A stretch of 64,000 nt of DNA, taken from positions 24,202,119 to 24,266,118 of the forward strand of contig NC_084816.1 in assembly GCF_963583255.1 (NCBI RefSeq). Direction: 5' to 3'. Shown here in pieces: positions 34,223-50,051 of the stretch. Numbering within the stretch: position 1 is the first letter of the stretch; every line of letters starts with the position of its first letter. The stretch comes from Pyrus communis (Eukaryota; Streptophyta; Magnoliopsida; Rosales; Rosaceae). The translations under genes and the position numbers were made by a program. The notes under the pieces are model-generated. The model saw only the letters and a list, made by a program, of their open reading frames with translations. It made no database searches and was not told the origin of the DNA.

Positions 34223-34875
34223 TTAAACCAAGGTTTGGTAGCATATTGAGGCCTATCATTAGCCTTAAAATCACCCTTCTTATCCCTAAATTTGAGAGGC
34301 TTCTTCCCCTTGTACCCAGTGGTCTGTGATCCATTTTTGTTTTGAATACTATGACTGCTAAATGCCTTATCACTCACTTCCTCATCTTCAGTATGCCTTT
34401 TCAACCTTTGCTCAAATCCTTTCAAAGTTGCAACAACCTCATTTGGATCAATCTCATCCAATTTCTTAGTTCCCTCAATGACAGACACAATGTTATCATA
34501 TACAGGAGTTAGACTAATTAACATTTTCTCAACTAGTCTCTTATTTGGCAAAGTTTCACCAAACATCTTCATCTTATTCACAAGAGCAAATAATCTAGCT
34601 AGATAATCAAAAAGATATTCACTATTTTTCATTCTAGCATATTCAAAATCTTTGCAAATACCTTGTAATTTCACAACCATAACTTGAGCATCACCTTTAA
34701 ATTCCTGCTTGAGAACATCCCAAGCATCTTTTGCAGTTTCTTGATTTGCGATCCTAGGAAAGATCTCATCACTCACAACACCTTGTATCAATCCTAACGC
34801 CTTTGCATCTCTGGAGATGAGATCCTGAGCAACAAGAATTTGCTTCTCATCCGTCTTCTTCCTTTCCTTCAACAA
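34213..34875 (-). pseudogene. Copia gag (UBN2-type) region
   Basis: Open frame of about 215 residues with LISRDAKALGLIQGVVSDEI, AKDAWDVLKQEFKGD, VVKLQGICKDFEYARMK, LVEKMLISLTPVYDNIVS, and a Lys-rich tail: the UBN2 gag fold of plant copia. The N-terminus is ambiguous because an upstream in-frame ATG is missing nearby. The 3' end runs into the nested MITE. Confidence 0.88.
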
Positions 34876-35095
34876 TGTGCTTCAACAAAGCTCCATAGAT
34901 TGTGAGACGTAAATATAGACTTCATTCTTATACACCAAAATTCATAGTTGATACCAGTGAATACTAGTGCACGAAGATCGGTGCTAGATCCAGCCATATT
35001 TGTGCGTCTGAGTTCTTCGTTGAAAACCCAGATGAACACTCACAGATTCACTCCCATATTCAAATCCAACCTAGCTCTAAGGCTATGTTAATGTT

Positions 35096-35520
35096 TGAGC
35101 TACTTTTGAGCTTAATTTCTCTATGCATGTGTAATCAATTCAACAAGTAATTGAAAATGAATTTTTAAGATTGAATATCAGAGATGAACTTTAGAGAGAC
35201 AGAAGGAGTACATTGCTCCTCGAATCTACGTTGGATTCGATCCACAAAAGTCGGATACACAGTGGGGTTTATTGTCGTTGCAAACCCACACAAGCAACGT
35301 GACTATGATCACATGCAGCTCACATGTTTTCATTAACTACTATCAAACAAGACACGTGGCAAGATACACACCATTGAGATGTTATAATCATGTCCGTTCA
35401 TTACAAGTATTTAAATTCAACTATTCTAAGACTTGGAACATTTCGACCTTCTTCTTCTTCTTCTTCCTTTCTTCAGCAGCAATGCATCTGTGATCCAGCT
35501 TCCATGCTTATCAACCAACA
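35096..35520 (-). repeat. 5' LTR of copia element
   Basis: 425 bp, starting tgttaatgtttgagctactt and ending tcaaccaaca on the given strand, directly followed by the AAATT target repeat. It differs from 30333-30766 by several substitutions, a (ctt)n expansion and short indels. Confidence 0.93.
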
Positions 35521-35739
35521 AAATTCTGAAATAAACAACTTAGTGGTACGTTGAAAAAAAATAGGAAGGAGCTATAAAAGTAAGGCTTTTCACTAATCAG
35601 GCGTCGAGAGATTCAATATTTTACTCACAGATCAGTTTATGAGGAAACACTCCCCACCAAAGCAATCTCATTAGTCCTCCACATCTCAAACCAAACAGAA
35701 ATTGCACTAACAAATAAACACGACTTCTACTAGTCCTTC

Positions 35740-36090
35740 ACATTTCAAACCCAGTAAGTAGCCATCTTTCGTCTGAATCTGGAAAACAAGAAGCGGTGAA
35801 ATTTAATAATTTGGGTATCTCAAAGTTACTCACTTTAATCACAAATTTAACAATTGAACATAATGGGCAATTTTGCGTGAAATATTAGTATACTACTTAC
35901 TGTGTGCTCGGAGTAAGAATACCCAGAAGGCTCAATGAGCTGTGCACAGAGGGACTGCAGCGGTGAACGACAGCAACCGATTCTGTAAAACTCAGTCGAG
36001 TTTTGGGCGATTTCTGCCGTGATTTCGAAGGTTACGAGGCCGATAAGGAAAGCTGCGACGGAAGGGCGCTGATCTGGAAGAAAGGCTATG
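35740..36090 (-). pseudogene. Acid lipase pseudogene, 5' exons
   Basis: Minus strand exon 1 (about 35903-36090) reads PSVAAFLIGLVTFEITAEIA, a plausible signal-peptide core. It continues to SLCAQLIEPSGYSYSEHT and a GTAAGT donor. The usual start position shows ATA (in accATAgcc) where ATG would be expected. After a short intron, IQTKDGYLLGL appears at about 35745-35787 behind a TTTCCAG acceptor. The downstream sequence decays. With 29700-30160 this makes one broken acid-lipase-like gene, interrupted by the copia element. Confidence 0.75.
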
Positions 36091-36599
36091 GTTGCCCCTG
36101 TCGCGATTCACAAAGGAAGAAGGCCGAGTGTATTTTTGTTGTTACAAGGTCTAGGGCTCTCATGCTTCCATGCAACAGTGAGACATTTGATCCGTTGTTG
36201 AAGCTCAACCACAAGAAATTTTTCAGTGTGACGGGCACACGGGGAGGCACATCACGTGTTACTATAAAAATTGTGGGATATGTCTGTTAAAAAGTTAGTA
36301 ACTTCAAAACTAAAATTTCCCACCACTTATATAAAAACATGTGGTGTACCATCCGTATTCCCGTTATAATGAAAATTTTCTGCTCAACAACGAACATTGT
36401 GTATAAAATATGCCACCATCCAACTACACAGTTCAAAACTGAATTTCGAGCTGGAAGAAACGAGGTACAAAACAAGCACACTAAGTAACAATGCAAGCAA
36501 ACCAACAAAGAAAAATATGAAGAGGGACCTGCATGGACGGCTACTTCCATATTATCAGTTAGTTTTATGGTGGAAACTCAAACCCGTTCTTCGTTTATC

Positions 36600-37400
36600 T
36601 CATCCGCAGAAATGAGGCACATGGATAAGCAAAAGCTGCATGGTTATTGGCTTCCTTCATCCCATCTGTTTCTTCTTCTGGCAGTGATGCCAAATTAGAG
36701 CAACAGTGAATTGCAAGGTGCTGCAGTGCAGTGACGTGAGATTGCTTATTTCTTCCGGTAGTGCTACCAAATTTGGGCAAAATTCAAACGTAAGCGATTG
36801 GAGTGATGTGAGGTTGACGATCCCTTGTGGCAGTAACGTCAGTTGAGAGCAATCTCCAATTGTAAGCTTCTGAAGTGATGTGAGATTGGCGATCCCTTGT
36901 GTGTCATTGACGTCAAATTGGAGCATTTCCTAAGCATAAGCTCGCGAAAGGATGCGAGGTTGCCCATCCCTTGATATGGTAGTGATGCCAAATTTGGGCA
37001 ATCTTCAATGGAAAGCACATTTGGATACAGAGGCATGGAAGTTAGATTAGGACATTGAATGATGGTCAAACTAGAAAGACGGACAAGAAGGCAATGGGAA
37101 CGACATATTTTCCGTTGATGAAGTAGAAGAAGAAGCGCTGAGCTTCAGTATTAAACTCGTCCAGCACGTCATCTGCTTCATAAACTGCATCTTCTATGCT
37201 TTCGAGCCACACTTCGACTTCATTGTTGCTGGCTTGCTTTTGCTCAGCGTCCGGAAGAATGGCTTGGAATCCGGCAACTATCTCCTTGAGCTTCCGGACC
37301 TCATCTTTGACGCCCCAAATCAATCCAATCTCTTGGAAAGCAAGGGTGCCTAGCCTCTCAACGATCCCTCTTGCAATGTTGAAGAGAACACCGATGGTTA
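36600..37400 (-). pseudogene. CC-NBS-LRR remnant lacking NB-ARC
   Basis: On the minus strand, 37066-37392 encodes an Rx-type coiled-coil N-terminus (GVLFNIARGIVERLGTLAFQ, EIGLIWGVKDEVRKLKEIVA, VYEADDVLDEFNTEAQ). It contains the EDAVYEADDVLDEF form of the EDVID-like motif. Immediately after, in another frame, come LRR units (LTIIQCPNLTSMP, LASLPYQGMGNL, LTSLQKLTIGDCSQL, LTSLQSLTFEFCPNL). The whole NB-ARC (P-loop, kinase-2, GLPL, MHD) is missing, and the LRR part has frame breaks. This is an internally deleted RGA-like resistance gene, non-functional as a full NLR. Confidence 0.88.
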
Positions 37401-37705
37401 GACGAACACTAAAAAAATTTACCTTCAAGGATACATTTGTAATCACTTGAAAGAGATGAAATGAAGATACGGGAAATTTCAATACTGCAGCTTTATTTGG
37501 AATTTGTGTTGGATTGCTGTGATATCGAATCGACACAAGCATCAACAGTGTGTGTGCCTTTCCTACTACTGTGTGGGATAAACAGATTTGGTTCATCGAC
37601 CGAAATATGACGCCCTTTGCACAATTGACTCGTTACACATTTACTGACGACATCTATATGAACAGCGCTCCTGGAGATGATGAACGAGCGGCTTTGGGTT
37701 TTACT

Positions 37706-40700
37706 TTAAATCGATCGACGAAACTCGCCACCTGGCCTCGCCCTTCTGCTATTGCTTAAAGGAGATGAAGTCTGACTGGACAGTTGCACATCAGATAGTG
37801 AAACAGAACCGCTCTGTGAAAAAATCAATCCACCTGAACTACTTGAGGTGTTCCTGGAAGAAGAAAGTAAATCAGGCCGGAGATTCGATGATGAGGATGA
37901 TTGAGCCAGGGTGGCCAGCAGAGACCCAACCGGATATTGAACAACAGGCATATCAACGAGAGATGAAGCTGAGAGGTTGTACCTCATGGTCTGCACTGGA
38001 TGGTCAAATTTGCATGTAGATCCAAACTTGCACTGACCATTTTGCAGGTAGAATCTACACGGTGGCTCTCCCTGTCCAAACAAAAGCACGTTAATTTTCT
38101 CCATAGAATATGACATTGTTTAACAAATTAATGAAATATACGCAATTCACCACACATATGGTATAATGCTCATAATAATCAACACGGGCACAAAAAGGCA
38201 CGAGATCTAACATTAAAAAATCTAAAAACGTCTGTTGCTTCACGATAATACTTTTGTTACAAAGCAGCTAACCAAATTTAAATAATAAAACAAAAAATGT
38301 GAAGAAGAAGACTGAACCAGCAAGACCAGATAAAGAAAGCAACCCTACATAAGAGGGGAAAGACATCTCAAAGAACAAGGGCGATAGCAATTCTATCAAC
38401 GATGAACAAACTGATAAAAAGTAACTGTAATATAGAGAAAGCAAAAATATAAAACTTAAAGTGAGCACTGAGAATGATGCAAGTGCTGAAGCACAAAACT
38501 CAAGCTAAGATACGTATATATCATTGCAAGGGCATACACAGCATAGATTATTTTGTTTCAGGACTGCAGCAAAGGTTTTCCAGTCAAGGAACCTTCTGTC
38601 ATCTTGCTCCTTTATTCTAAAGGACCTTTTGGATAGATAACTATTTCATAAGGTTTTTCAGCAACCAGAGGCAAATTTGTTTTTCGAGTTACAACTTATA
38701 ATGTGTTGCCGTGTCATCTGATTCCTATATTGAGCACATTACACATAAACATTATTCCTACATTAACCATACAACTACTTATGCTCATTGACACATCTTC
38801 TAAACTGGGGCCCACCGTACAATCCTAAATTATTTTGGGGCATGAAACACTAGCAAATCTGGATAGGTACCTTTGGGTTTCAAACCTGAGACCGCACAGG
38901 ACAAACCCATGTGCCTCAGCCACCTTACTGAGCCCCTGTTGGTTGATGCTCATTAAATATCAAAATGTCTCCTTAAATTACATCAATCACCAACCAGGTT
39001 TGTACAACACTGAGCATTAACTTCTTCAGAACTCAATGGCAAAGATTCTTGTAGAATATATAACCTTAATAAAAGAAGACTGCTAACGAGACCAAGGTAA
39101 ACGAACATACCTACCTATACTGCAGAACAATCAAAATGAAACACATGTTTACTCAACCTATAAACATAGCATGACAGCCTTTTCTTTGCCACCTAATTTG
39201 TATTTCATTTGGTTGTACAAAGGAGGTCAACCAGGTATGCCCTTAGATATGATAGTAGGATCCCACAATCCCCCTTTGGAAAAAGATTACTGTTTAATCG
39301 AGTAAAAGAAAACCAACTCTTGGGTCTACCAAATTGGATAACCAAGTGATGAACTCGATAACTTCTAACAGCGGAATTTTAAAAAAATAAAAATAAAAAT
39401 TCATCAAAAATAATATAAAACAACTTTGCATACCGGACGGAGTGGGAGACCTATCGGACTAAGGAGACAAGTTATTCCTGGTACAGTTCGATCCCGAGGA
39501 TGATGATACCTACAAGATGGTCCATATTTACAGTCCCCAGTTTTCAGATAGTACTGGCATTCAAGTTCGCCAGGCCTCTCTGGGAAAACTTGTTCACTCG
39601 GGTTGCTGCTAGAAGGACCAACAGAAGAGGGTATGGAGGTATAAAGGCTTGCAAGTCCGTGTGTTGGAGAAGATAGCTGTGTTACTCCGTATAAAGAAGT
39701 TGCTCCAACTGTGGGTTGAGCTCCAGGAGATGGTACAGGACTAAGAGGTGCCTGCACCAAGTAATAACATATTACTATTAGTAATGAACTTCAATCATAT
39801 ATCAACCTGAATATGTCTTTATCATACCGAATACGGACTCCAACCCTGAATCGGAACAACTCCAGGAGGAATCAAGACAGGACCGTAAGTCCCTTGCACA
39901 TATGATCCAGTTAATAGTGGAGGCCTAGCCACGCTCAAACTGGTGGATGCCCCCCCATAGTGTTCTGCCAAAGGAACAGGAGACTGCACCGACGGATAAA
40001 ATTGGGGTGCAGAAGCCGGTATTGTTGTTCCAGCAGGGTGTGGATGATGGAATTTACAGGTTATGCCAAATTTGCATTGCCCCGTTTTCAAATAGTAGGA
40101 GCATTCATTCTCGCCCTGTTATAAAAAAAATATATAATTAAAAAAAAAACAAAAACAACAACTGTGAGCCACTTGCTCCACAAAGTTCACAAAAGTCTAC
40201 ACACACCCATATGTGGATGAGAGGGAAACAGAGAGACAGAGTCAGAGAGGAAATCAAACCGGTCGTAATGGGTATCCATAAATATTTAGGGGAGCTCGGT
40301 TTAAGGATCCAGCTCCATGTTTTGGATGGTGGAACTTGCAGGACGCACCAAATTTACAGGTCCCAGTATTTAAATAATACTGCACAATAGACAAACATAT
40401 GCCACAATCACATATGAAGTTCAAAGCTCAAACAAATAAATGGACAACATAACAAAGTTGCCAAAAAGTTTCCAGATCTACATTGTCATTATCAGGCAGG
40501 AAATTCACATTTTACAACAGATCAGAAAACTACTGCATACCTGACATACAGGTTCCCCAACTCTCTCTGGGTAATCCCCTGTAGCTCTTACAGTTGCCAC
40601 AACCTACGTGCAGCATCAAACCGAAATCATAAAAAAAAGATAACAAAATTCACAAGCAAAGACGATTTCAGTTACCAATAAAAACCAAGCAGTTGTAACT

Positions 40701-41428
40701 AAGACAACATTTCCCACTGCACCGAGCCCAAAACACAGATATTAGGCCTAATATTTTCATCAAATATAGACTAGTTTAACTATGTCGAATAAATTCCAAA
40801 AAAATTTCCCATTTCTTTTCCCCAGCTTTCTCAGCAAACAAACAATCATCTAGTTTCACGTAAAGGGACAAAAAACTACCCGCAACAAAACACTCAAACT
40901 TACGAAAATTCAAAACAACCTATATATCCTGTTGCAGTCACCTATCACTGAAAGCTTGAGTACTAGTTTACATATCAAAACCCGCAATTAAGCAGTATCG
41001 AAAAAGCTCATTAACTGATTGCAAAGCAAGCTTACAATGAACAAGGACTTACCGCAGCACGATCTCGAGGATGGCTGTACCGGCACCGACCACCGTATCC
41101 ACAGAACCCGGTTCGCATGTAGTAGACACAGTTGGGCACGCCGGGTCTCTCCGGGTACGATTCGCTGCTCGTCAGCCCCAATTGCCACATTTGCTCTACA
41201 ATTCACCCCCAAACCAGAACAAAACCCCAATCACAACCCCACATTACCAAACCAAACACAAAACCCTAGAAACCCCAGATAACGAAATGAGCCCAAATCG
41301 AGCTCAAACGAAGCGAAATTAAAACGCCGAGCGAGTAAAGGAGTACCTTCGAGGCCGGTCTCTCCGGCTGCGGGGCTCCATTCCTGGTTCGACCCGTTTC
41401 TGGGGGGGCTTCGTCCGTACAACTCCAT
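37706..41428 (-). CDS. CCCH zinc-finger protein, five fingers (ZFN-like)
   Basis: A nuclear RNA/DNA-binding CCCH protein of the plant ZFN1/C3H32/C3H58 group. Seven coding exons (minus): 41347-41428, 41053-41195, 40541-40603, 40260-40379, 39828-40115, 39434-39751, 37706-38071. All introns are GT-AG with consistent phases, totalling 1380 bp and 459 aa. The start [12 protein letters not shown] is the first ATG of exon 1. Five C-x8-C-x5-C-x3-H fingers are visible: [100 protein letters not shown]. Finger 2 is split by intron 3 right after its first Cys-Gln. The middle is Pro/Ser/Gly-rich and the tail Ser-rich, ending in a basic [12 protein letters not shown] (GA)n tract lies in the 5' UTR. No lesion is seen. 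Confidence 0.95.
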
Positions 41429-41590
41429 CACAAAAACGGCGGCGTGTTGGGTTTGCTGTACACCTGCAGCAACTATGATGAGCAGAGTAAGGGGGAAAGG
41501 GAGAGCTGTACAGGATTCCCACCACCCTTCTAGAGAGGCCTTGAAGGATCGGAGAAGCTCGATCGAGCGGAAGAGAGTGTGAGAGAAAGA

Positions 41591-41593
41591 GGG

Positions 41594-41625
<32 letters not shown>
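41591..41625. repeat. (GA)n in 5' leader of CCCH gene
   Basis: GA/TC dinucleotide run about 165 bp upstream of the CCCH gene start codon. GA tracts in plant 5' leaders are common and can bind GAGA-type factors; here this is only positional. Confidence 0.8.
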
Positions 41626-41627
<2 letters not shown>

Positions 41628-41911
41628 CGGAGACGGTTGCTTCACAGTGATGGAGAAGCTTTATTGCTGCCTCTCTTATTTGCCGTCTTAAAGAGAACGT
41701 ATTCGTACTGTCTGCTGGTATCGGCCTTTTTGGCTTCACACTCACTGAAAGTTTGAAACACTCTTTCTTTCTCTCTCCTCATTTTCTCTCTCTTTCTTTT
41801 GGTTCATTTATGGAAAAATCTTGGGTCTGTTTGGGGAAGGACCACAAATATGGAGAGATGGATTAAAGCACTTTCACTGTGTAAAGGCTGCCCTTGGCAA
41901 TAGGCAATTTA

Positions 41912-42254
41912 GGGCTGGTTTGGTATTGCTGTGCTTTGAAAAAAAACTGTTTCTGTTGTACTGTGAGAATAAGCAGCTGTAAAATAAAGCAGCAGAGTGT
42001 TTGGTAAATTTTTTTGTAAAAGTGCTTTTGAAAAAAAAAAGCAGTATTAGAGTGTTTGGTAAACTTTTATGTAAAACAGATGTGAAAAAAAGCCGGTTTT
42101 TCAAAGCTAGGTTTTACAACTTCTTGTTTTTGGCTTTTTTTCATCCAAAACTGTGAAAAAAAGCTGAAGCTGAGTGTTTACCAAACACAAAAACAGCTCC
42201 CAGCTTTTTTTTATAGCAACTTTTTTTAGAATCACCTCAGTACCAAACCAGGTC
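41912..42254. mobile_element. Tourist-like MITE (343 bp)
   Basis: Begins GGGCTGGTTTGGTA and ends TACCAAACCAGGTC, giving 12 of 14 bases inverted-repeat match. It is flanked by TTA on both sides (41909-41911, 42255-42257). It is about 480 bp upstream of the CCCH start codon and highly similar to the copy 2 element at 19990. Confidence 0.92.
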
Positions 42255-42257
42255 TTA

Positions 42258-43300
42258 ATCTCCTCCGGTGTATAATTACTGTAACAATAATTGTTTTTTA
42301 CATTTTTATCTTTAAACTGAATAATCATGGCAATAAGTAATAAAATATTAAGACTTTTTATGTTCTAAAATAATAAAAAATAATTTTATTTTTAATTTCA
42401 TATATGATTTTTAATCGATCTCGTCACGTCCATACGTCATTATCTGAAAGTACAATTTTCGTGGGTAGATTTTGATAAGATTTTTAACCAATTATGTCGT
42501 GTGACATGTCCTTCCATGTTTAGAATTGTTGAAAATATTGAAATGTGGTGTAAGGTGGAAGAAAATGATAAGGTATTTATAAAAAAAATATTATAATTTT
42601 TTAATAACTTAATTAAGCTGAACCATCGGATTACAAAAAAAAATTGAAATCCAACAGTTCAGATTGTGACACATGTCCCCCCAAAACATTTCTATTTTTT
42701 TCTATTTTTTTTTAATTTTTATAACAGAAAAATCTGGACCGTTGATCTGGAAATCAAACTGTCTAGATTCAACTGCTACTTAGTGGGCTGCAACGCGGGT
42801 CCCACCGCCTGAAATCTTGTCAGTAACACGCCCCCCACGCGAACGTGTTATGCACGCACTTGACACAAAAAAAATTTATAACGTGGTTGATGTTAGCCTT
42901 ACATCACTCCCCCTCATGAGCTCAGGCTTTGGACTTGTGCCTGAGCTCTCCCACGGGCTCCCCCTCAGCCCAATTGCCCGAATGGGCTGGCACCACTTTG
43001 GGAGAGGATTGGATTGCAAATGGAGTATGTCCACAGGGCAAAAGAGCATGTTGGAAGTGCTTTTAGAACACGGAACTTCGAAGACATGAATAAATATTAT
43101 TAACTAATTGAGTTATAGTTTATAAGTTACTTACTGTAAAAAAAGATTTATACATAATATTTTATTATTAGATCGGAATGCTAAAATAATATTTTTAGTG
43201 GTGCATGTAAGTCACTTCATCATATTTAAAGTCGAGTCTCTTGATTGTAGTATAATTGAAGTATTGGTAAGATTAATGGTAATTATATCCATTTTGAAGA
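42258..43300. other. Intergenic, repeat-like
   Basis: No gene is seen. 42780-43085 has a GC-richer block (gcaacgcgggtcccacc, ctcccccTcatgagctcagg, gatgttagccttacatcac) of the kind found in plant LTR elements. No second copy is present in the window. Confidence 0.4.
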
Positions 43301-43324
43301 GAGATGTCTCATATTTCTTTATAC

Positions 43325-43735
43325 TTTCATTGACAACAAGTTTTATGTCTGATTATGATGGACATATCATATAACTTAGTTGATTCTCATTCTCATATTG
43401 TTATATCGACCAATAATAGAGATGGCATGCAGATAGTCGATAAAGCGAAGATACATTTATTACTATTAAATGAGCAGACACATCATGCAGTCAGACGAAA
43501 CTTGCCTAAACTTTCATCCTTTGTTTAAACTCTTATAATCTCATTGATAACAAGTTTTACATATGATTTATGACTGACGTATCTTGTAATTTAATTGAAT
43601 TTGATCCTCATATTGCTGTATCAAAATATTAATTCGACCAATAATAAAGATGACATGCATATAGCCAACAAAGTGACGATACATTTGTTACTGTTAAATG
43701 AGCGGACATATCACGCGGTCAGACAAGCTAATCCA
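43325..43735 (+). repeat. Tandem duplication, about 240-bp unit
   Basis: Two diverged direct copies. One has attgacaacaagttttatgt, cgaccaataatagagatggc and atgagcagacacatcatgc. The second has attgataacaagttttacat, cgaccaataataaagatgac and atgagcggacatatcacgc. The unit start is near 43328 and 43547. No coding capacity was recognised. Confidence 0.7.
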
Positions 43736-45060
43736 AAATTTTCTATTTCACTAGCCAACTGGACAAGGTTTCTTTCCGTACCGGACAAAATAAAGGGCAC
43801 ATGGAAAGAGAAGTTTCGTTTGGGAACAACCGACGATGGACTTTGGAAATTACGAAGCAACCCTGGAGTTTGGAGTAGGCTTCTGATTGGCTTGTTCTTT
43901 ATGTTCGGAGCCGCGCGCAAAGGACGCCACTGTGCAATGTACGGCGTGTGGTCGGGCGGTTTATATTCTAAACGTTTGCTACCAAAAATTAAAGGGCAAA
44001 TTGGTGTTAGAAATGTAGCTTAAAAATTAAAATGTCGAGATGGTTAATGACTCGATCGTCGATCAATCATGGCTAATTTATCGGGAACGCTGATAAACAA
44101 TAAGATAATTTACATTAAATTAATCTACATTACGAAAAAGATCAACTTAAACTAGAGTGCAAAGAGAAAAGCACACTTTTATAATCAACTCAATTAAGCC
44201 TGAGCGTGCATGCAGTGCACATGTTGATTGAACGGTGAAGGACATGTACAATTTAGGCCAGAACGTGCAAGGTCGGCCCTAAGAATTTAGGGCCTGTGCA
44301 AGATTTAGATGGAGACCCTTCATCTTTTTTAATACTGTATTTTCTTTGTTATTTTTTTTTTCAATTTATATCCATAAAATTAAAATACTAAAAATTAGAG
44401 CACCACTTTGAGTGGACAAGAGTGTTTACTATCTTGAAAGGTCTTTAGTTCAAAATACGTTGTATGGCTTTTTGTCTAAAACTTATCAACTTTTTAAGTT
44501 AATAAATTTGCAAAACTTAAAAATAGCAAAATAGTTTTACAAGGACTTGAATCGGGGATCCAATGACACCTTTTGCACACCCTCAAAACCGATTTTGAAA
44601 AATGTGGAGAAAATTTGAATAAGGGCTGGGTGGTGGTAGGTAGGTAGTCGACAGGCGGTTCAATTGTTTATTTTTAATTTATTTTTAATTAAGTTAAAAC
44701 CTTGCGTGTTACAATGATCAAACTAAATGTTAACAAAAATGAAGATAATTTGGTCGCATTAAAATAGAAAATCTTTTAATTGTGCTTATAAGCTGTGGTA
44801 CAAATGTCGGCACCAATTTTATTTCACCATATTATTTTTGCATTCATGTTGTAATTTATTTGTTGATATAAATGAAGTTGAACTAATTCTTTAATTAAAT
44901 AAGGCATGGTCCCATCATTGATAGATAAATATAATTAGTGCTTTAGTGAACCTTACCATATTTGTTCATGCCTTTATAGTGATAGCAATCATTACCCACT
45001 TTTGCTGCTAACTAGCTACTTACAAGGAAACTATGTAAGTTCCGTATATGTTTGTCAATT
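43736..45060. other. Intergenic, no supported gene
   Basis: A single open frame of moderate size (43595-44023) crosses the tandem repeat and shows no recognisable domain. 44240-44350 has a short duplicated phrase (ttagggcc) resembling dispersed repeat sequence. Confidence 0.4.
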
Positions 45061-45073
45061 AAAATGTATTCAA

Positions 45074-45311
45074 ATGGCTGGTTCAGTTGGTAAGATCTTC
45101 ACTTTGTGTGTCGCCCCATCAAGGTTGGAGTTCCGTTGCTAGCAGTTCTCGTTAATGCGCGATCTGTAAATTTCAAAGTAAATTCATACTGATGACAACT
45201 GGAAATTAGATGCTATGTGTATGTTCTTCCAGCTCGAGGTTATGAGTATACCCTCACGCTGGTGATGAGAATAACCAATCTTGCCATAAACTTTTTGTTC
45301 ACGGAAAAAAA
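45074..45311 (+). mobile_element. tRNA-derived SINE with target duplication
   Basis: About 238 bp starting atggctggttcagttggtaa, with an A box-like stretch (tggttcagttgg) and B box-like ggttggagttcc about 40 bp downstream, ending in a poly(A) tract. It is flanked by a 13-bp direct repeat AAAATGTATTCAA (45061-45073 and 45312-45324). This matches a Pol III SINE moved by LINE-type retroposition. Confidence 0.85.
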
Positions 45312-45329
45312 AAAATGTATTCAAGTGTA

Positions 45330-46150
45330 AGTTGTGGATGGAAACAAAGAGGAAGATAAAAGGGAATTCATTTCTCAATCTAATCGTATTTTTATTCCTT
45401 CTAACTAGGTAGGTGGTGAATGGATTACATTTGCCTTGTCAACTAACATTTTGTACATGGGGTGTTATTGTGAATATCATGTTGAAAAACGAGGAAAAAA
45501 AAAACAGAATAAACTCAGAAATTGAAAAACAAAGTAATTAACATGAACATTACCAAGAGTTAACGTGGTTCGGCTATTTGTACCTACGTTTACGGGATAG
45601 CAACAATAATCTCTCACTATATCAATAACGAGTACAACAGATAATCTTGATAAGCCTCTAGGTTAAGACTTGACAAACAACCTGAAAGAACAATAACAAG
45701 AAATACACTCTTGTCTCTTTTGTTTTATTTCGCACATATTTTGCTCAAATTTTAAGTTTTAATCCAAGAAGTAAAATAGTCTAATGCCAAAAATATTATG
45801 AACGTAAGTGCCTTGTACAAAAGTTACTTGCATTGCATTTGCAACCTTTTGTTATTCCTATTGACCAAAATAAAAAAGAAAAACTAACGAAAAGTCATAA
45901 AAAACTTTAGTTTTAATCAAAATGACAAAATAAAAGTGTAAGTGAATAGTACAAAAAATGACTATTCAAGGTAAAAATGTCGTAAATGTTAAAAGTAAAC
46001 AGAGAGTGTTTCATTAAGATTTCGAAGAAAAAAAAAAAAAGGTTGGGTTATTCCAGTTGTGGTATACGATATCTAAGTTCCCAAACAGGACCCGTAAGCG
46101 GGACCTTATCTCTTCCGAACGCCACATATCCATTTAGGCGCGTTTTTCCT
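45330..46150. promoter_or_regulatory. Upstream region of release-factor gene
   Basis: No coding sequence is recognised. The final 150 bp before 46168 probably hold the promoter and leader of the plastid release factor gene. No clear TATA was picked. Confidence 0.35.
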
Positions 46151-46167
46151 TCCGACCTGCAACTTCC

Positions 46168-50051
<3,884 letters not shown>

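Larger units (their letters stand above)
30333..35520 (-). mobile_element. Ty1/copia LTR retrotransposon, degenerate
   Basis: A 5188-bp element flanked by the perfect 5-bp duplication AAATT (30328-30332 and 35521-35525), with LTRs of 434 and 425 bp bounded by TG...CA on the given strand. Coding direction is minus, so the 5' LTR is 35096-35520. Just inside it is a decayed initiator-Met primer site (CTTAGAGCTAGG), and inside the other LTR a purine tract (AGAAGGGAG). Domain order gag, protease, integrase, RT, RNase H is that of copia. All domains have stops or shifts, and RT is the most decayed. A MITE interrupts gag. It is inserted in the lipase pseudogene, between its 5' exons and the DAWFLNS exon. 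Confidence 0.95.

Noticed and set aside
36003..36290. Plus-strand 95-residue open frame
   Set aside because: The opposite strand shows lipase exon 1. The plus frame has no homology or splice support.
41912..42254. Considered a hAT MITE because of common hAT abundance
   Set aside because: The flanking duplication is 3 bp (TTA), not 8 bp, and the ends fit PIF/Harbinger Tourist-like elements.
43595..44023. 142-residue plus-strand open frame
   Set aside because: It begins within a tandem repeat, has no known motif and no intron or codon-use support. Not called as a gene.
45074..45311. Considered a second functional tRNA gene
   Set aside because: Only loose A and B boxes, no cloverleaf, a poly(A) tail and a target duplication, so SINE.
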